A DNA stretch of 64,000 bases from Bradyrhizobium sp. RP6 (GTDB lineage: Bacteria > Pseudomonadota > Alphaproteobacteria > Rhizobiales > Xanthobacteraceae): positions 434,001 to 498,000 of the forward strand of contig NZ_RQIT01000001.1 of NCBI RefSeq assembly GCF_003837805.1, written 5' to 3'. This document shows, piece after piece, positions 26,817 to 34,489 of the stretch (the stretch's first letter is position 1; each line of letters begins with the position of its first letter). The notes below the pieces were generated by a model, which saw only the letters and a program-made list of their open reading frames with translations, ran no database searches and was not told the origin of the DNA. A program made the position numbers and the translations under genes.

Positions 26817-27788
26817 ATGAAGCGGCGGAGGTTCCTAGCGGTTACTGCTGCGTTGCTCGTTTCGCCTCAGCGTCTGTGGGCGCACAGGAAGCCTCGGCGC
26901 ATCGGCTTTCTTGCTGTAGGTGATGGGAGCGGGCGGGCTCTTAATCAAGCCGAGCGTGTATTCCTTGATGGGCTGCGACACCGCGGCTGGGTGGATGGAA
27001 AACTAATTGTCGAAGTCCGCTTTTCTCATCCTCCCGATCAATTGCCAGCTTCAGTCGCCGACCTGCTGACTCTCAATCCCGATGTACTGGTCGCTGCAGG
27101 ACCACCAGCGGCCCTGGCCCTGAAATCGGCAACTACCACCATTCCGATTGTATTCGTGGCTGTGGCCGATCCCGTCCGCATCGGCCTCGTGCAAAGTCTA
27201 TCGCGACCGGATGGCAACATAACGGGTATAACCACCAACGTCCCTGAGGACTTCTTCGGAAAACGTCTCGAAATCCTTCGCGAGCTCGTTCCCGGCGCCT
27301 CGAAAATTGCGGTCTTAATCAATCCAAAGAATCCAATGATCTACCTAGTGGAAGAAATACGCAACCTGGCGCGCAGGCGCGGCATGGAGCTGCTGACAGT
27401 TGAAGCGGCCACCGCCGAGGAACTCGATATCGCCTTTGCTTCGGCTTCTGCCCAAAACGCCGATGCTATAATTGATTTCGGTGATCCCCTCACCTATGTC
27501 GAGGCTCCCCGAATAATCGCACTCGCGGCGAAACATCGTCTACCCGCAAACTACTTGTTTCGGGTCTATGCCAATGGCGGATTGTCTGTCTACGGCGCAG
27601 ATACGGCCGATCTATTCCGCCGTGCAGGCAGGCTCGTCGATAGGATTCTCGAAGGCACCAAGCCTGCCGACCTACCGGTAGAGCAACCGACGAAATTCGA
27701 GCTGATAATCAACATGAAGACCGCCAAGATGCTCGGCCTCACTGTGCCACCTTCACTACTCGTCCGCGCTGATGAGGTCATCGAGTAG
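26817..27788 (+). CDS. ABC transporter substrate-binding protein (TrpX/DUF534-like), orphan
   Basis: A 323-residue exported binding protein. The start ATG 26817 gives a Tat-like signal (MKRRRFLAVTAALLVSPQRLWA). Family features are RRIGFLAVGDGSG, DGLRHRGWVDGKLIVEVRF, LTLNPDVLVAAGPPAALALK, IPIVFVAVADPVRIGLV and the C-terminal DLPVEQPTKFELIINMKTAK. These fit the TrpX/ABC-sbp type that Bradyrhizobium carries in many copies. No permease or ATPase gene is near, so it is an orphan. Its base composition looks less GC-rich than its neighbours, possibly reflecting transfer. Confidence 0.85.
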   Translation: MKRRRFLAVTAALLVSPQRLWAHRKPRRIGFLAVGDGSGRALNQAERVFLDGLRHRGWVDGKLIVEVRFSHPPDQLPASVADLLTLNPDVLVAAGPPAALALKSATTTIPIVFVAVADPVRIGLVQSLSRPDGNITGITTNVPEDFFGKRLEILRELVPGASKIAVLINPKNPMIYLVEEIRNLARRRGMELLTVEAATAEELDIAFASASAQNADAIIDFGDPLTYVEAPRIIALAAKHRLPANYLFRVYANGGLSVYGADTADLFRRAGRLVDRILEGTKPADLPVEQPTKFELIINMKTAKMLGLTVPPSLLVRADEVIE

Positions 27789-28114
27789 AAGCGCCGCTTT
27801 GCTGCGGTGCAGGAGTCCCGCCTTTGACCCATCTGCGAAGTTGCGCCTCATCGGTCGGAGGTCTGCTCATCGCGGCAGCGCGGACCAGATTTACTCAACC
27901 TGAGTTCTTCGCATTTTGACCCACATGTATGGACCGGCTGCGTTTCGCAATAGAGATCGTGCGTGGGTTAGGCCCGGCGCACTATGTGAAGCTGCTCGCT
28001 CGATCGCAAACTAGCCAGCTTAAAGCTGCCGCCGAGCCACTTGTTGTTGCCGACGAAACAGTGAAGGCCCGCGGTGAAGCGGGCCTTGAGGGATGGTGGA
28101 ATGGACCAAGACCT
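27789..28114. other. intergenic region between convergent genes
   Basis: I see no gene in this 326-base stretch. A segment near 27820-27860 (TTTGACCCATCTGCGAAGTT) resembles remnants commonly found beside decayed mobile sequences in rhizobia, but no open frame with a domain is present. It includes the hairpin at 28064-28087. Confidence 0.5.
28064..28087 (-). terminator. likely terminator of the beta-propeller gene
   Basis: A perfect stem AAGGCCCGC (28064-28072) and GCGGGCCTT (28079-28087) with a six-base loop lies 27 bases beyond the stop of the minus-strand gene. The T-run after it on the minus strand is weak. Confidence 0.65.
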
Positions 28115-29281
28115 TTACGGTCCCATTCTGGCCGAGGCGGGATGTCCGGGCACCTGGAAGCGCTTGCCGGTGTCTGTAAGGTTATTGCCATCGACCTTCA
28201 GGATCGAGAAGTCCTGTGTCAGGTAGTTGCCGACGAGGAGGTACTGGCCGTCAGGCGTGAACACTGCGGCCTCGGGCAAGCCGCCGACCTCGATGTCCTC
28301 GGTCTTGCTCACTTTCTTCCCATCGATCTTGAGCACCGAAATGCTGCCGTTCTTTTCGTAGAAGTATGCGTTCTTCATGTTCGAACCGCGAAGAATCACG
28401 GCAACCGCGACGTCCCCCTTGGGGCTGATTGCAAGTCCCTCGGGGCCGTCGCCCACCACCACGCGATCGATGATGCGCGGCGGGTTGGCCTCCAAATCGA
28501 TGACGCTCGTGGTATCCACACTTCCATCGGAAGCACCTGCGTTGCCGTTGTCCGAGGTCAGGGCGACTTTCCCGCCTGGTACTGCCGCGACATTGTAGGG
28601 CCATTGGCCGGCCGGCAGGTCGATCTTGTTGTACGTCACCTTATCGCCCGCGATGTCCAGCATGGAGATCTTGTGAGCAGGGAAGCGGGCGACCAGGGCT
28701 CGCTTGCCATCCGGGGTGAACGTTACGTGCGACGGACTGTCCGGCATCGCAACGGTGTCCGTGATCTTCACGTCTGTGCCATTCACGGAGAGGACGCTGA
28801 TCGAATTATCGCCGCGATTGGCGACCAGTGCCATCCTGCCATCTGGACTGAAGCTGAGCCCGGAAGGCTGCTTCCCGCCAGTAAGCGTTGCGGCCAGCTT
28901 GGGCGGACTGGACTGCAGGTCGACGACGTAGATCTTGTTGTCAAGCACCTGTTTCAGCGAGTCGCCGTCCTTGATGACATCGACGGAGTCGGCGACCAGG
29001 GCCACCGCTCCACTGGGATCGATCGCAACGTTCACGGGCGGTCCGACAACCGAGTTCTTGAGCGGCAGGGCAGCGATGATCTTGGGGGTTTCAGGAGAGG
29101 CGAGATCGACAATCAGAACCTGATCCTTGCCGGACGCGGAGAGAATGGGCTTGCCGCTCTCGTCCCACAGCAGTTTCTCATCGAGCCCGACGATCATGAG
29201 GGGCTTCGCGTACCCAGTACTAAAGCTCGTACTGAGCAGCATGACGGCAAACGATAATCCTATAGCGCGGTTACACAACAT
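28115..29281 (-). CDS. exported YncE-like beta-propeller protein
   Basis: A 388-residue secreted protein. ATG 29281 has AGGA upstream and starts the signal peptide (MLCNRAIGLSFAVMLLSTSF ... GYA). The mature part is a repeated beta-propeller of the lactonase/YncE kind: repeats such as LSFSPDGRMALVANRGDNSI, VTFTPDGKRALVARFPA, LAISPKGDVAVAVILRG and AVFTPDGQYLLVGNYLT. No catalytic or haem-binding motif is seen, so a binding or scaffold role in the periplasm is possible. It is divergent from the truncated haemoglobin gene across 401 bases. Confidence 0.85.
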   Translation of the reverse strand: MLCNRAIGLSFAVMLLSTSFSTGYAKPLMIVGLDEKLLWDESGKPILSASGKDQVLIVDLASPETPKIIAALPLKNSVVGPPVNVAIDPSGAVALVADSVDVIKDGDSLKQVLDNKIYVVDLQSSPPKLAATLTGGKQPSGLSFSPDGRMALVANRGDNSISVLSVNGTDVKITDTVAMPDSPSHVTFTPDGKRALVARFPAHKISMLDIAGDKVTYNKIDLPAGQWPYNVAAVPGGKVALTSDNGNAGASDGSVDTTSVIDLEANPPRIIDRVVVGDGPEGLAISPKGDVAVAVILRGSNMKNAYFYEKNGSISVLKIDGKKVSKTEDIEVGGLPEAAVFTPDGQYLLVGNYLTQDFSILKVDGNNLTDTGKRFQVPGHPASARMGP

Positions 29282-29682
29282 CTTGGCGTCCTCCCGAAAA
29301 TTACGCCCGCCTCTCAAGGGCCGGTCTTGGGAAGTTACGCCGTGAAGCACTCGTTCGCTAGTAGTGCCTTGTCTACACTTGGCCCACGGGCTGCCCCATC
29401 GCTCACAGGCCCAGGACATCCGCTTTCAGGATGTGAGCCGAACGGTGTATCTACGCAGCCATGGGCAGTCTTTGACCAAGACGGACATTTCGGACTGACG
29501 TGCCGGCGCATGTGTTTACATCCAGCTCCAAATTTTACGGGAACTATTTCTATTCCGAACCATCCGATGGGAGCACGGCAATCATCGATAAGGCCGCCGG
29601 GCGGTAGTGCGCGCGCGACAGCCGTTTGCAAGGGATGATGCTGGGCCGCAATGCCTCACGAAACCAATTCAAGGAGGGACCC
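29282..29682. other. divergent intergenic region (beta-propeller / truncated globin)
   Basis: This 401-base region should hold promoters for both flanking genes. I saw no FNR/FixK-type box (TTGAT-N4-ATCAA), no terminator and no gene I can support. An open frame starting at 29626 is in frame with the globin gene, but the best ribosome site lies further on, at 29671. Confidence 0.45.
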
Positions 29683-30240
29683 TTGGCAAGGGATCGTTCG
29701 ATTTCCATCAGCAGAAGAAGCGTGGTCGCAGGATTGGCGCTGACGGCCCCCGTGGCTTTGGCTGGAACCAATCAAGCGCATGCGCAGACCCAGCAAACGA
29801 CTCGGGATCAAAGCCTGTATGAACGACTTGGCGGCGTCTTCGCCATTGCAGCGGTCGTGGATCACTTCAGCGACGCTGTCGTAAAGAACCCCATTGTTGG
29901 TCAGAAGTCCAAAAATCCGCAGTTGAGGGAATGGCACACCAAAAATCTGAAGCGCTTGCCTGGCCTCAAGTTCATGCGAACGCTTTGGGTCTGTGACATT
30001 TCGGGTGGGCCGTTCCAGTTCAAAGCCACGAGGCCGGGAACGACGCCCCTCGGCCTTGAGGAGGCGCACCGGGCCTTGCGGATCTCTCCGGCGGAATTCG
30101 ACGAGGTTGCAGCTGAACTCGGACGGACGCTTGACTTCGCCAAGGTTCCGAAGCGCGAGAAGACCGAAGTACTGGCTGCGTTTGCCAGCCACAAAGATGA
30201 GGTGACCGCCGGTTACGTATCGAGAGCCAAGCGCGGTTGA
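29683..30240 (+). CDS. exported group 1 truncated haemoglobin
   Basis: A 185-residue protein whose start I place at TTG 29683, because AAGGAGG (29671-29677) precedes it by five bases. The N-terminus RDRSISISRRSVVAGLALTA has twin arginines followed by a hydrophobic stretch and an AHA cleavage site, so a Tat-like signal peptide is likely. The globin domain follows: LYERLGGVFAIAAVVDHF (A/B helices), VCDISGGPFQF (E helix region), and proximal His in LEEAHRALRIS. Group 1 truncated globins bind O2 or NO; periplasmic location is unusual. A start at ATG 29626 would bury the signal and is less likely. Confidence 0.82.
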   Translation: MARDRSISISRRSVVAGLALTAPVALAGTNQAHAQTQQTTRDQSLYERLGGVFAIAAVVDHFSDAVVKNPIVGQKSKNPQLREWHTKNLKRLPGLKFMRTLWVCDISGGPFQFKATRPGTTPLGLEEAHRALRISPAEFDEVAAELGRTLDFAKVPKREKTEVLAAFASHKDEVTAGYVSRAKRG

Positions 30241-30877
30241 AGCAATCTCTCCTGGCGCAGAAGGACGAGGTGTGACCTGAATAAAGTCTTTCTTGCCCCG
30301 TAGCGGCCAATTTGTGCGGGCAGAGTATTCCGCTCTGCCCTGTCGTCCGCCGATGCTTCGATGGGTCTGCTGTTGGCCCGAAGGGAAAGGGGTTCGGGAA
30401 GCCGCATAGGGCTGCTCTAGCAGGCAGAGCGGACGCTGGTCGCTCTTCCCTCAATGGAAGCATCGGACCCAGAGCGAACGTCTAGTCTAGAGCTTCGGTT
30501 GACCCAGACCGACCGATCACGTTTGCCGGGATACGAGCCACAGAAACCTGCTCACTTGCGTGGCAGGAAGCAGCGCCTCCAGCCAGCTCGGTCATCCCGA
30601 GAAGGTTTAGCGCGACGATGCCCAACCTATCCCTCCTGGACTTGTCGGACATCAAGTCGTCTCATCGCAAAACCGCTAGCACGCCCTTCGCCACAGGGAC
30701 CAAGACATGGAATGGCGGGCCATACGACGCATTGGACACTTGAGACCGGAGCGAAGGTGTGGCTGAGGACCAATTCCGGGTTGCACGATTATCCACCGGC
30801 AGGAACCGACCTGCCGATCATACTTGGTGATGCAACGGTCATCAGCAGCTGGGTGGTGAGCGCGTCGCCGAGCTGAC
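30241..30877. other. gene-poor stretch without a supported gene
   Basis: The open frames here (for example 30454-30876 on the plus strand) have no domain, biased composition or good ribosome site. Segments near 30340-30440 (CCGATGCTTCGATGGGTCTG) look like scraps of older coding sequence or repeats. I list it as probably decayed sequence; a small unknown gene cannot be excluded. Confidence 0.4.
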
Positions 30878-31174
30878 TTATCTTCGAGCCAGACGTCGGT
30901 TATCTCCGACGTCTGGCGCCGGGCGCTTCCGGCCTATCCCCTCGCGGATTTCCTGGAGCAGAATGGATCGTGCAGCTGCGCGTGTAGGCCGATTGTCACG
31001 CGTCGAACGAAACGATCCGTACCGATCGAGCTGGCTTGCGAGGCGGACCCAGCTTTGCGACAGAGACTTGAGGAGTCTTGCTTCAGTCTCGTCCCGCGCT
31101 GATTGCATCAGGCTGAGGCATTCAGCGGACTGGGCACGACAATGTTTCACGGTTTCCATGAATGCTGCTCTCAT
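30878..31174 (-). CDS. small helical hypothetical protein
   Basis: A 98-residue protein with MQSARDETEARLLKSLSQSW followed by VRLASQLDRYGSF. The pattern of A-x-x-x-x-E-A-x-x-L-x-x-L-x-x-x-W-x-x-L-A is shared by many short Bradyrhizobium proteins of unknown function, probably a two-helix bundle. No partner gene is evident. The start may be the internal Met at residue 6 (MRAAFMETVKHC). I consider it real because of this pattern. Confidence 0.55.
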   Translation of the reverse strand: MRAAFMETVKHCRAQSAECLSLMQSARDETEARLLKSLSQSWVRLASQLDRYGSFRSTRDNRPTRAAARSILLQEIREGIGRKRPAPDVGDNRRLARR

Positions 31175-31339
31175 CCCATCGCCAAACCTGTTAGCCAGAT
31201 TGACATAATTCCGAGCGAAAATCTGTGGACCAGCTCACATTTCCATAGGGCCTGGTACGCCGCCATGAATGCGTCTAGCGTCGTTGCGCGGGCCGCTCGC
31301 ACACAAGCCGGCGTTGATGTTCGTTGACTGTTGGGATCG

Positions 31340-31417
31340 AGAGCCGCGGTCGGCTGTGTTGCGTTCTTGGTCCCGGCTTCGCGCAGCAGCGTTGCACGCT
31401 GGAGCGCGTCCCGGACA
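31340..31417. repeat. repeat of the TCCCGGCT...GCGTCCCGGAC family
   Basis: GGTCCCGGCTTCGCGCAGCA ... GCGCGTCCCGGACATG resembles the second copy at 17381-17433. The left border is unclear. The 306 bases from 31175 to 31480 contain this repeat and the rpmG terminator; I see no gene there. Confidence 0.55.
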
Positions 31418-31435
31418 TGTCGCGGAGCAAATGAA

Positions 31436-31456
31436 ACGGGGCCCAGAGGGCCCCGT
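31436..31456 (-). terminator. terminator of rpmG
   Basis: A perfect nine-base stem ACGGGGCCC (31436-31444) and GGGCCCCGT (31448-31456) with loop AGA lies 24 bases beyond the rpmG stop. On the minus strand it is followed by TTCATTTG. Confidence 0.85.
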
Positions 31457-31480
31457 CAAAGTCTTCAATGTCTCGCGATC

Positions 31481-31648
31481 TTACTTGATCTTGGCTTCGC
31501 GGAATTCGACGTGCTTGCGCGCGACCGGATCGTACTTCTTCTTGACGAGCTTGTCGGTCATGGTGCGCGAGTTCTTCTTGGCGACGTAGTAGAAGCCGGT
31601 GTCGGCCGAGGACACGAGCTTGACCTTGATGGTGACCGCTTTGGCCAT
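31481..31648 (-). CDS. rpmG: 50S ribosomal protein L33
   Basis: A 55-residue protein, standard length for L33. It begins [18 protein letters not shown] and ends [40 protein letters not shown] lies in the middle. Cysteine zinc ligands are absent, as in the C-minus paralogues of alphaproteobacteria. It is transcribed alone, with its own terminator, at the downstream end of the housekeeping cluster that runs to 57 kb. Confidence 0.97.
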   Translation of the reverse strand: MAKAVTIKVKLVSSADTGFYYVAKKNSRTMTDKLVKKKYDPVARKHVEFREAKIK

Positions 31649-31772
31649 GTTCTGAACCTCAGAAAATTGGGGAATCTGGAGCCGGCCAGACGGCCCGCGT
31701 TGGCCGGCAACCTAGCCAGAAACGGCTGGAAGTCAAGGATTTAGGCCCGAAAAACCACTCAAATCGGGCCGA

Positions 31773-33098
31773 TCAGGCCTCGAAGAACCGGTTTTTCGGC
31801 CGCGGCAAGCCCAGATTCTCTCTCAGAGTGGCCCCTTCGTACTCTTTGCGGAAAATTCCGCGCTTCTGCAGCTCCGGGACCACCTTGTCGACGAAATCGT
31901 CCAGTCCGGCAGGGACGAACGGGAACATGATGTTGAAGCCGTCGGAGCCGCGCCCGACCAGCCATTCCTCCATCTGGTCGGCGATGGTCTTGGGCGTCCC
32001 GACGAACGAAAGCCCGCCATAGCCGCCGACGCGCTGGGCGAGCTGGCGCACGGTGAGCTTCTCGCGCGCGGCGAGATCGACCATGCGCTGACGGCCGCTC
32101 TTGCTGGCGTTGGTCTCGGGAATGTCGGGCAGGGGGCCATCGGGATCGAAGCCGGAGGCGTCGGTGCCGAGGATGACGGACAGCGAAGCGATGGCGCTGT
32201 CGTAGTGCACGCGGCTGTCGAGCAAAGCGCGCTTCTCCTTGGCCTCATCGACGCTCTCGCCCACCACGACGAAGGCGCCGGGGAGGATCTTGAGGTGCTC
32301 GGGGTCGCGGCCGGCTTTCTCCATGCGGCCCTTGATGTCGGCATAGAGCCTTTGTCCATCGGCGAGACTGCCGCCGCCGGTGAACACGGCTTCCGCGGTC
32401 TCGGCCGCGAGCTGCTTGCCGTCTTCAGACGCGCCGGCCTGCACGATCACCGGCCAGCCCTGCACGGGGCGTGCGATGTTGAGAGGGCCGCGCACCTTCA
32501 GATATTTGCCGTGGTGGTCGAGCACATGCATCTTCGCGGGATCGAAGAAGAGACCGCTCTCGACGTCGCGCACGAAGGCATCGTCGGCGAAGGAATCCCA
32601 CAGGCCGGTGACGACGTCATAGAATTCGCGGGCGCGCTTGTAGCGCTCGGCGTGCTCCATGTGGTCGTCCAGGCCGAAATTCAGCGCCGCGTCCGGGTTC
32701 GAGGTGGTGACGATATTCCACCCCGCGCGCCCGCCGCTGAGATGGTCGAGCGAGGCGAAGCGGCGGGCGACGTGATAGGGCTCGTCGAAGGTGGTCGAGC
32801 CCGTCGCGATCAGGCCGATCCGCTCGGTGACGGCCGAAAGCGCCGACAGCAGCGTGAACGGCTCGAACGAGGTCACGGTGTGGCTGCGCTTGAGCGCGTT
32901 GGTGGGCATGTTCAGTACGGCCAAGTGATCGGCCATGAAGAAGGCGTCGAACTTGCCGGCCTCGAGCTTCCGGATCAGCGTCTTGATATGCGAGAAGTTG
33001 AAATTGGCGTCGGGCCAGGCCCCAGGATAGCGCCAAGCGCCGGTGTGGATGCTGATCGGGCGCATGAACGCGCCAAGCTTGAGTTGCCGTTGTGCCAT
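31773..33098 (-). CDS. LLM-class flavin-dependent monooxygenase (NtaA/SnaA/DszA type)
   Basis: A 441-residue member of the bacterial luciferase-like family, NtaA/SnaA/DszA subgroup, which uses reduced FMN from a separate reductase to oxidise sulfonates, chelators, dibenzothiophene sulfone or similar compounds. Visible motifs are FFMADHLAVL (residues about 53-62), the HVARRFASLDHLSGGRAGWN loop, and AERYKRAREFYDVVTGLWDS. The C-terminal FVGTPKTIADQMEEWLVGRGSDGFNI is the family end. No reductase gene is adjacent. It lies between rpmG and the Nudix gene on the same strand, probably cargo in that cluster. Confidence 0.92.
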   Translation of the reverse strand: MAQRQLKLGAFMRPISIHTGAWRYPGAWPDANFNFSHIKTLIRKLEAGKFDAFFMADHLAVLNMPTNALKRSHTVTSFEPFTLLSALSAVTERIGLIATGSTTFDEPYHVARRFASLDHLSGGRAGWNIVTTSNPDAALNFGLDDHMEHAERYKRAREFYDVVTGLWDSFADDAFVRDVESGLFFDPAKMHVLDHHGKYLKVRGPLNIARPVQGWPVIVQAGASEDGKQLAAETAEAVFTGGGSLADGQRLYADIKGRMEKAGRDPEHLKILPGAFVVVGESVDEAKEKRALLDSRVHYDSAIASLSVILGTDASGFDPDGPLPDIPETNASKSGRQRMVDLAAREKLTVRQLAQRVGGYGGLSFVGTPKTIADQMEEWLVGRGSDGFNIMFPFVPAGLDDFVDKVVPELQKRGIFRKEYEGATLRENLGLPRPKNRFFEA

Positions 33099-33206
33099 TG
33101 CCCGGTGTCCGTTTTTGGTGACGCTCGGAAAGACATAGGGACGCGGCGGAGCTCCGCCATTGGGGAGGGCGGGAAGATTATTTTGTTTTTTTCAGATCTC
33201 TCAGCA

Positions 33207-33250
33207 CGTCATTCCGGGGCGCGCCACTTGGCGTGAGCCCGGAATGACGA
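33207..33250. repeat. short palindromic repeat (CGTCATTCCGGGGC family)
   Basis: CGTCATTCCGGGGCGCGCCA at the left and GCCCGGAATGACGA at the right form one hairpin, the shortest copy in the window. It sits upstream of the LLM gene and downstream of the Nudix gene. Confidence 0.75.
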
Positions 33251-33272
33251 GGAGAGAGCCGCGCAATGACCC

Positions 33273-34025
33273 CTAGCTCAAAATATCCTTCTGCATCTTG
33301 CCGCCGTAGAAATGGAAGAACGGCACCGGCGCGTCGTGGCCGAGCGGGCCGGTGGCAAGGCGGGTGTCGAGCTCGTTGAGCACGTTGCGCGTCATCGGAT
33401 GCAGATCCGCGAGCGGTTTTGAGCCGAGCTCGACCCAGACCAGCTCGACCAGCTCCGCATCGGCATGGATCACGCCCTCGACGCGATGGGTGATCGCGGA
33501 CGCATCGGCCGTGAAGAAGCGCGTGTCGAAGCGCTTGACGCGGCCGGGCGGGGTGATCGCGCGCGCGATCAGGAACAGACCGGAGGGATCGGGCAGCAGG
33601 CCCGCATCCGCGAACGGCTTCCAGGCGCCGTCGAGCCTCGTCACCTTGCCCTCGGCCTTGCGGCCGAGGCAGAGACCGGTCTCCTCACAGGCTTCGCGGA
33701 TCGCGGCAATCGCCAGCGATTTCGCGCGCGAGGCCGGGGTCTTCGGACTGCCCTTGGCGAGATTGGCCTCCAGCTCCGCGGTGATCGGCGCAGCACATGG
33801 CACGCGATAGTCGGCCTTGTCGACGCGGCCGCCCGGGAAGACGAATTTTCCGGGCATGAACACGACCTTGTCGTGGCGCTTGCCGACCAGCACTTTCGGG
33901 GTGGCGCCGCTGCGATCGACCAGGATCAGCGTCGCCGCATCCCTCGGGCGGAAATAGGGGTGATGGTCGGCTTCCTTCGCCTCGTGAACTTTTGCCTTCT
34001 CCTCGGCCTGCGAAATATCCGTCAT
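33273..34025 (-). CDS. Nudix hydrolase
   Basis: A 250-residue hydrolase of the NUDT7/NUDT19-like group. The N-terminus RDAATLILVDRSG and FMPGKFVFPGGRVDKADYRV are followed, after about 30 residues, by AIAAIREACEETGLCLG, carrying the REx2EE core of the Nudix box. The glycine usually starting the box is split away by an insertion. Substrates may be CoA derivatives, ADP-ribose or nucleoside diphosphates. ATG 34025 (MTDISQAEEKAK) is preferred to 34037 because of GGTGAGGAC upstream. It is the last of the topA-rnr-DUF983-Nudix series, with 31 bases to the preceding stop. Confidence 0.87.
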   Translation of the reverse strand: MTDISQAEEKAKVHEAKEADHHPYFRPRDAATLILVDRSGATPKVLVGKRHDKVVFMPGKFVFPGGRVDKADYRVPCAAPITAELEANLAKGSPKTPASRAKSLAIAAIREACEETGLCLGRKAEGKVTRLDGAWKPFADAGLLPDPSGLFLIARAITPPGRVKRFDTRFFTADASAITHRVEGVIHADAELVELVWVELGSKPLADLHPMTRNVLNELDTRLATGPLGHDAPVPFFHFYGGKMQKDILS

Positions 34026-34056
34026 GTCCTCACCCAAACCGCTTCTTGCTTATTGG

Positions 34057-34487
34057 CTACACTGGCGGAATACCATCCGGAGGGTTCTCGTCAAACCCGT
34101 GCATGCGCAGAGCCCATTGCAGTCCGACCACAGCTCCCTTCACCGGCTGCAGCAGCGCGAGCGAGGCGAGGAAGGTGAAGGGCAGATAGGCGGCGAAGCT
34201 GATCCAGACCGGCGTGGTGTAATTGCTCTCGATCCACAAAACCGCCGGCACCACGATGTGGCCGACGATGACGATGACGAGATAGGCAGGCAGATCGTCG
34301 GCGCGATGCGGCGTGAAGTCGAGGCGCATGTCGCGCAATTGTCCGCCGTCTTCAGGAAGGCGCGGAACAGCTTTCCCTCGCCGCAGCGCGGGCAGCGGCC
34401 GCGAAAGCCGCGCCTCATCGCGGTCCAGACGTCGCGCTTCTCGACGAGGCCGCTCTCGCGCGTCCAGATCTTTGGGGCCGTGCTCAT
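34057..34487 (-). pseudogene. DUF983 membrane protein gene with a one-base frameshift
   Basis: The first 50 residues read MSTAPKIWTRESGLVEKRDV ... RGFRGRCPRCGEGKLFRAFL ... NCATC, the zinc-ribbon start of DUF983. The rest of the family sequence (LDFTPHRADDLPAYLVIVIV, two membrane helices, and LQWALRMHGFDENPPDGIPP) is in a different frame. Restoring one G after the last Cys codon, near 34325, gives one continuous protein of about 143 residues. This is either a real mutation or a sequencing error. The gene starts 2 bases after the rnr stop, so it belongs to that operon. Its function is unknown. Confidence 0.85.
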
Positions 34488-34489
34488 CG

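Noticed and set aside
27929..29257. 442-codon plus-strand open frame opposite the beta-propeller gene
   Set aside because: The opposite strand has a signal peptide and propeller repeats; this frame is a composition artefact.
30454..30876. 140-codon plus-strand open frame in the gene-poor stretch
   Set aside because: No ribosome site, no domain and unlikely composition; kept only as a possible remnant.
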